Below the pieces are notes generated by a model, which made no database searches, was not told the DNA's origin, and saw nothing but the letters and a program-made list of their open reading frames with translations. Shown here in pieces: positions 58,775-64,000 of a stretch of 64,000 bases of DNA. The position numbers and the translations under genes are program-made. Each line of letters starts with the position of its first letter. Positions within the stretch are counted from its first letter, which is position 1. The stretch spans positions 107,306,124 through 107,370,123 of the forward strand of contig CM077147.1 of NCBI GenBank assembly GCA_039583875.1, in the 5' to 3' direction. The stretch is from Platanthera guangdongensis (Eukaryota > Streptophyta > Magnoliopsida > Asparagales > Orchidaceae).

Positions 58775-60397
58775 TGTTGGAACCCCTATTTTGATTTGGG
58801 CTAGCTTCACTTCTTAGGTTGTGTTGACCCATGATGTATAGTTAGGGTCACTAGTTTTTCTTTTCTAAGTTTTAGGCCAGTCCCCCAAGTGTCAAACTTC
58901 ATGAACCTGCCTGATGTGGACTTCAGATACAAGACTTAGAAGATTTTCAGTTGTCTGGAAATTAGTTCGACGTTCGTCGAACTCAGCTCGATAAACTTAG
59001 AGCTTGGGTCGACGATATTCATCAGAAGGATATATTCTGTGGTCGACATTTTCTCCCAGACTGGTTCTTAGTTCGACTAATTCTGTTTGTTCAAGTTCTT
59101 GTATTCGACGATATTTGAGTGCAGAATAGATTCTCAGGTCAAAGTTCTTGGAGCACAGAATCAGTTGTTTATATTCAGTGTTTGCTTCGCAGAGCTCAGG
59201 TCGACGAACAGGATTTTTCAGGTCCACGTTCTCTGAGTTCAGGTCGACAAAAACTATTCTCTGGTTGACGAATTCTGTAAGTTGTTTGTTCTTTGTTCTT
59301 TCCTTATCTATTACCTCTCTATTATTATTCTAAGTCATAAATTCTCTAAGTAATCAATGCTTATATTCCCTATCAATATAGCTTTTCCTGGCAGCATTAA
59401 TTATGGTATTCATTAGAGGACTCATTTGACATATTTCTCAGGACAGTTAGGGAAACAAATAATGACATACATGCTAAACGTTTTCCTTCCCAGTTTTCCA
59501 GTAAGTCATTAATTGCAGTGATTCAAATTTCGAAGAAAGATTGGCTGTCAAAGATAATATTTTTGAAAAGGATACACAGACTGAGAACAGCAACATAATT
59601 CTTTCAGAGCAAAAATTACAGAGAGATACTCTTAGTAAGAGCAAAAACTTTACAGCAGCTCAAAAATCCTCATCTCTCACTTTGCTCTCAAGAAGATAGA
59701 AGAAGAACATCACAAACTGATTAAGAGTCTTCTTCATCTTCTCCTTCCAGGACTTTGCTGAGACAATATAGATTCATTTGTCTAAAGTTCCTGATCTATT
59801 TTTCACAAGCTAAAGACCTACACACTCCTGGACAAAGCTTCTCAATCCTGAACAACTCTACAACTCAGGGGGCGCTTTGGCAAGATCTGAAATCCACACA
59901 AAATCTTCTCAAAGTGCTTTTGAGAAAAGAGAAGACTAACATCACCTTCTTTCCCATCCCACTGTACAGGGTTTTAACTCCCTTCAAAAATTAACCTGAT
60001 TCACAAGTAACCTTCCAAAAGACTTGAGTTTGGTTTTTGGGCACCTGATCAAAAGCTCAAAGGGTTGCGATATCTCCCTTCAAATAGATATTGTGGTGGC
60101 AGTCACCTGATCAAAACCTGTAGTGGATTCCTATCAGGGTGGTAGAAGAGTGAATGTACCTAGTTGGGGAACCACTATAAAATTCTTGTGTTGTCTGTGT
60201 GTTTGTTGTTTTCTTTTTTGTCTTGTGCTGTGGTAGCTTAGTATTGCTTTTCTTTGCTTCTCTTAGCTATTAGTATATCGCTTATTTTATCACATAACTT
60301 TATAATTGTAAAAGGCTACAAAGGAATTTTTAATTAACTCTATTCACCCCCCCCCCCCCTCTAGAGTTAACCAGAGATTACTCTCCCTTTTCTTTCA
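58775..60397 (+). repeat. D 3' LTR (1623 bp)
   Basis: Matches 48364-49994. Several TCGACGA sites of the 5' LTR are mutated here, for example tcaaag for tcgacg near 59140. Confidence 0.9.
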
Positions 60398-60855
60398 CTT
60401 GGGTTTCGAAGTCTCCACTAAGGTGAAAAATAGCTCTACACCACTACGAACTGCCTTAACCACCTGTATAGTAGACATCAAAGTCTTGCTCGATCCCCTC
60501 ATGCCTGAGAATGAAGTCTCACACTCTATATCCACCCCTAGTCTGACCACTGTGCGCTTGCAATCAATGTACGCACGTTGCTCCGAGAGCCAGTCCATGC
60601 CAAATATCACATCAAACTCTCCTATCGGTAGTATCAATGCTTGCAAGTCAAACTCTTGACTTTCAATCTGTACCTTCATGCAACAAACACTATTCGCGCA
60701 CATAGAACACATGTTAAGCAGTAGCACGTCCAATTTATCCCTTGCTATCGAAGACGGTGCTCTGATGCGCGATACAAATCCCTCGGACAAAAAAGGAGTG
60801 CGAAGCTCCCGTATCGAACAGTGCTCTCGCGGACAATTAATGATCAAAATAAAGC
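60398..60855 (-). pseudogene. B2 retropepsin
   Basis: Continuation of B2 right of D. A long open minus frame includes the GEFDVIFGMDWLSEQRAYIDC landmark near 60620-60560, but the DTGASHSF active site (about 60815-60790) is read only in another frame: one 1-nt shift before it and a compensating one in a T-run after it. The open frame therefore carries a nonsense-free but wrong peptide at the active site. Confidence 0.85.
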
Positions 60856-60933
60856 CTAACACAACAAGTCATAAGCTAACACGCAAAAGACATCAAGTAT
60901 ATAAAGTGAAACGCGCTATCAATTAGCTCATAC
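60856..60933 (-). other. Candidate 78-nt intron between B2 gag and protease
   Basis: Minus strand T|GTATGAGC ... TTGTTGTGTTAG|GC, same position and phase as the 72-nt interval of B1 (391-462), with different interior sequence. Contains in-frame stops. Confidence 0.55.
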
Positions 60934-62075
60934 ATGTCACCACATTACCCAGCTTTACGGCCTCCTGTTGACCAAGGTTGTAAACTCTAGGCTGGGCTGG
61001 AGCGTAGTGAGATGCTATTGAATCCACTACCTTACCCTTCTCCGCAAAAGTTGCTCCACACTTCATCTCTAATTTCGGGCGCCCACTCCAACAGTCTTGG
61101 GCATAGTGTCCTAGCATGCCACAATTATAGCAAGTAACCTAGCCTCGCACTGTAATGACTCCAGACGCACTCGAAGGTAGGGTTGGACCCGAATTTCTAG
61201 CCTTCTTGTTCCACTTACGAAACCCAGTCTTTGACGAGCTCAGAACCTTGAATTCCGACTTCTTCGAGCTTGAGTCCTTCTTCTCCTGAACTCTCTTCAT
61301 ATCTTTCTCCAGAGATCGGGTGGTATTGACCAGAGATAGGAAACCCTATGTCATCGGCCCAGAGAGCAGTAGCCTTGGGTCATCATGTAGATCCTCATAA
61401 AATTGGTTGGTATTACGCTCCTCATCAGTGAATGTAACGCCAGCATAACGTCCCAACCTCGTGAACTCGTGGAGATACTCATCCACGAAACTATCTCCCA
61501 GTGTCAGTCTCTAGAACTTATTCTCCATGTCGATCCTCTGCGCCGAGGGTAGGTATCTAGCCAGGAATAACCTCGAGAACTCGTCCATCGAAACATCGGT
61601 GAGTTTTCTTCCAACCAAGTGGTGCAGCTCCAGCTCTTCCCACCACATTCGCGCCTCTACATCCAGCAATAAAGCGGCTGTGGTTGACTTCTACCATTCC
61701 CCAATTTCAGTCACTGTAAAGACTCTCCTAAAAAGAGAGAGCCAATCCTCGGCCTGGGTTGGGGTTCTAGTCCCCGTAAATACTGGAGGATTGAAGCTCA
61801 TCACAAGTTTAAGCTGCCTTTCTGTCGCTCTTCTTGGCGCCAATGGTTCTACAGCCACTCTTTCCACCACTTCAAGCTCTATCGCATGAAGCGACACCTA
61901 CTCTACAACAGGGGAAGGAGGTTGTGCCTGCCTCCCTGGCTAGGCATTTATCATTGCAAACACTTCCTCAGCTACAAGTCTTATCGTCTCTGCCAAAGGA
62001 GGGGTTGTAGGCACATCATTAGGTGCACTGCTTTCCGCAAAGTACGGACATTCTGACTGTCCAGCACCACTCATG
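60934..62075 (-). pseudogene. B2 gag
   Basis: ATG at 62075 (MSGAGQSECPYF). Core: SFNPPVFTG and AEDWL (about 61800-61735), then MWWEELELHHL, a FLARYLPSAQR segment and DEYLHEFTRLGRYA (about 61440), typical of the retrotransposon gag domain. Zinc knuckle C-x2-C-x4-H-x4-C intact at 61136-61090. The C-terminal YNLGQQEAVKLG leads to the gag-protease junction. At least five in-frame TAG codons, several matching CAG to TAG. Confidence 0.85.
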
Positions 62076-62340
62076 GTCACCTATCATTGAAGGACACACT
62101 AATAAGTGACCAAACAAAATTGCAAAAAGCAATCATAGGAACACACAAGTTCCTCAAACATGTGTATTTTCATTCCTAAGTAGACATTCATGGGTTCCTT
62201 TCATGTTATAATGATGATGCACATGATTGTGCTCACCACCCCTTAAAAATAATTCGTCCACAAATTCTCCTAAGAAAGACCGACACTGTGTGTAGTGGAA
62301 GTATGGTGGGCCCATTACCCACAGTTCAGTGGATCAAAAC

Positions 62341-62355
62341 CTCCCTATGATACCA
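62341..62355 (-). other. B2 primer-binding site
   Basis: Reverse complement TGGTATCATAGGGAG, 3 nt from the LTR edge at 62359. The gag leader (62076-62340) shows no other feature. Confidence 0.75.
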
Positions 62356-62358
62356 AAT

Positions 62359-62534
62359 TGTAACACCCCCATCTGTCACATGGGATATAATAGAAGGTCC
62401 GGCAGGGGCCCCACGCCATATTCCACGGACAGTCAGCAGAGTTACATATTAATACCAAAACACTATGATACAATATTGAAACCTAACACAGAGCATTCTA
62501 GCGGAAACTTTTAATTAAGTTAGAAGAACCCATC
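62359..62534 (-). repeat. B2 5' LTR, truncated by E
   Basis: tgtaacacccccatctgtcac, nearly identical to 32284 onward; cut by E after ccatc (62530-62534). Confidence 0.8.
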
Positions 62535-64000
62535 TGTTGGATCCCTAGTTGAATTTGGGCTAGGTTCACTAAGCTAGGATGTTTGACCCAACATGTATAG
62601 CCAAGGTCATGTATGTGTCCTAGAGTCTAGGCCATGTCCTTAGAGTCAACATCATATGGATCCGCCATCAACAGACTGCAAAAGACTCAAGATTTAGAGA
62701 AATTTCAAATACTCAGATAATGAGTTCGATGTTCGTCGAACTCAAGTCGACGAAAGTCGTGCTCAGCTAGATGAAATCAGAGAGAATTCTCTGAGCTGAG
62801 CTCGACAAACTTGAATCTTAGGTCGACGAATTCCAGAGTATACTTCAACATTCCAAGTCCAGAATTCTTCACACTTAACTCCAGTCGACGAACTTAGTTC
62901 TTAGGTTGACGAACTTAGTTCTCAGGTCGACGATCTCTGGGTATTCTACTTCAACATCTTATTCCAGAAACATCTAAGTATTTGAAGTCCAGCTTCACAC
63001 TCCAGTCGACAAAGTTAGAATATCAGCTCGATGAATTTGGATCTTAGTTCGACGATTTCTAGATCATCTACTTCAACATTATAAGACCAGAAACAACTAA
63101 GTATTCTAAGTCCAGAATCACACTCCAGTCGACGAACTCACCTTCTCAACTCGACGAACTTAGACCACAGTCCTGGAAAGATTTATCAAGTAGCAGTTAG
63201 AAGTTCTCAGCTCGACAAAACTAGTTCTCAGGTCGACGAACCCAGTTTTGAGGTCGACAATTTCTAGACAAGTTACTTCAACATCTTAAGTCCAAGAAAC
63301 ATGGAATTGACGAAGTCATATTCTCAGCTCGACGAACTTGATGCACAGAATTGAAGGGTCTAGAGAAAGCAGTTGTCAGTTCTTAGGTCGACGATCTTGT
63401 ATCTCATCTCGACGAAGAAAGATTATCTGGTCGACAAACTTGACATCTCTGTTCGACGAACTCTGGACACAGCTCGATGAATTCTGTTCTTTGTTCAACA
63501 AATTTTGTGAAGTTCCAGACTTATAAATTTCCCTCCCTCTATCTCTTTTCTATTGCAATAATTCCTGAGTAATCAATGCATAAATATTCTCTGAATATTA
63601 TCGTCAGAAGCAAGCATTAATTATGGTCTTCATCAGGATTATTGCTTGCCGTTTTTCCATGGGATAGTTGGGGAAATCAATCAATGCAAATATTCTTCAG
63701 GCCGTCAGAATTCAATGCAGAAAGGAATTCAAATTTCAAAAGGAAATTTAGATGGAAAATAAAAAAGGGATTTTCTTTCTCTTCCTATGGAGTAGTAGAG
63801 CAGCAGTCAGAAAATACAGTGAACAAGCATCTTCTTCTTCTCTCTCGACAGTACACTGGGAAATAAGAGAGAAAGATACTTATAGAGAATATATTGAATA
63901 CTGAGCTCACAGGTAAACAACATTGTCAAGAGATAAGAAGCCCTAGCCCTTGACCATAGAAAATAAAAGCAAGCTAAAGAAGAAGAAGAACATATATTTA
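62535..64000 (+). repeat. Element E LTR (copia, D-related), runs off the window
   Basis: Starts TGTTGGATCCC and shares 'ttgggctaggttcact' and the 'taatcaatgc...gcattaattatgg' segment with the D LTR, but is otherwise diverged. 62725-63480 contains 12 exact TCGACGA sites, including the dyad TTCGTCGA-ACTCAAG-TCGACGAA near 62734. Whether it is a solo LTR or a full element cannot be seen. Confidence 0.75.

Larger units (their letters stand above)
48364..60397 (+). mobile_element. Element D: complete Sirevirus-like copia element with env-like ORF, 12 kb
   Basis: LTRs 48364-49994 and 58775-60397, PBS 49997, gag 50107, pol to 55414, env-like 55802-58593, polypurine tract 58761-58774. Inserted in B2 pol between RT and protease; target duplication tttgg (48359-48363) and cttgg (60398-60402), 4 of 5. 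LTRs differ by about 14 of 250 bases (about 5-6%). Large size, extended gag and an ORF after pol fit Sirevirus. Confidence 0.9.
32284..62534 (-). mobile_element. Element B2: chromovirus-like Ty3/gypsy carrying three copia insertions
   Basis: Minus-strand order: 5' LTR (from beyond the window to 62359), PBS 62355-62341, gag 62075-60934, candidate intron, protease 60855-60398, [D], RT-RNase H 48358-46914, integrase-chromodomain 46895-45446, polypurine tract, 3' LTR 45363-32284 with [C] inside. E interrupts the 5' LTR at 62535. It sits in the A2 leader. Without insertions the visible part is about 7.2 kb. All ORFs are broken. Confidence 0.85.

Overview
The window is intergenic plant DNA made almost entirely of nested LTR retrotransposons. 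I found no credible host gene, tRNA, rRNA or CRISPR. The eukaryotic plant origin follows from chromodomain Ty3/gypsy (chromovirus) pol genes, Sirevirus-like Ty1/copia elements with long gag and an env-like ORF, initiator-tRNA-Met primer-binding sites (TGGTATCAGAG/TGGTATCAAAG), and AT-rich DNA. Species cannot be named; a flowering plant with a repeat-rich genome is most likely. Family letters A, A2, B1, B2, C, D, E, F are mine.

Layout. (1) 1-16010: a minus-strand Ty3/gypsy element, B1 (gag and protease fragment at 1-1013, 5' LTR at 1159-16010), whose LTR is split by a complete plus-strand chromovirus, A (1526-13949). A has two roughly 3-4 kb LTRs, PBS, structured leader, gag, pol and polypurine tract, with near-matching 5-bp target-site duplications. 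(2) 16011-16373: unassigned. (3) 16374-34311: a probable LTR and leader of element F, interrupted by the 5' LTR and leader of A2 (a relative of A), itself interrupted by the 3' LTR of B2, itself interrupted by C. About 8.8 kb of this stack (16696-25504) is tandemly duplicated as 25508-34311 at about 99% identity. (4) 32284-62534: B2, a minus-strand relative of B1, carrying three copia insertions: C (33365-44346, minus) in its 3' LTR, D (48364-60397, plus) in pol, and E (62535 to beyond the window, LTR only) in its 5' LTR.

How the parts work. Intact elements of these kinds make gag (capsid), protease, reverse transcriptase-RNase H and integrase, copy their RNA from a tRNA primer and integrate the DNA. 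Every copy here is broken by nonsense codons and frameshifts, so none looks autonomous. The most interesting signals are non-coding: a 23-nt dyad (TTCGTCGA-N7-TCGACGAA) repeated in LTRs, gag linker and pol-env spacer of the copia elements, with its half-site also in a gypsy LTR; three consecutive leader hairpins with matching 12-nt loops in A and A2; an intron-like break at the same point between gag and protease in B1 and B2; and a splice-acceptor-like site just before the env-like ORF of D.

Identity values are by-eye counts over short stretches. Protein families were recognised from motifs without a database search.
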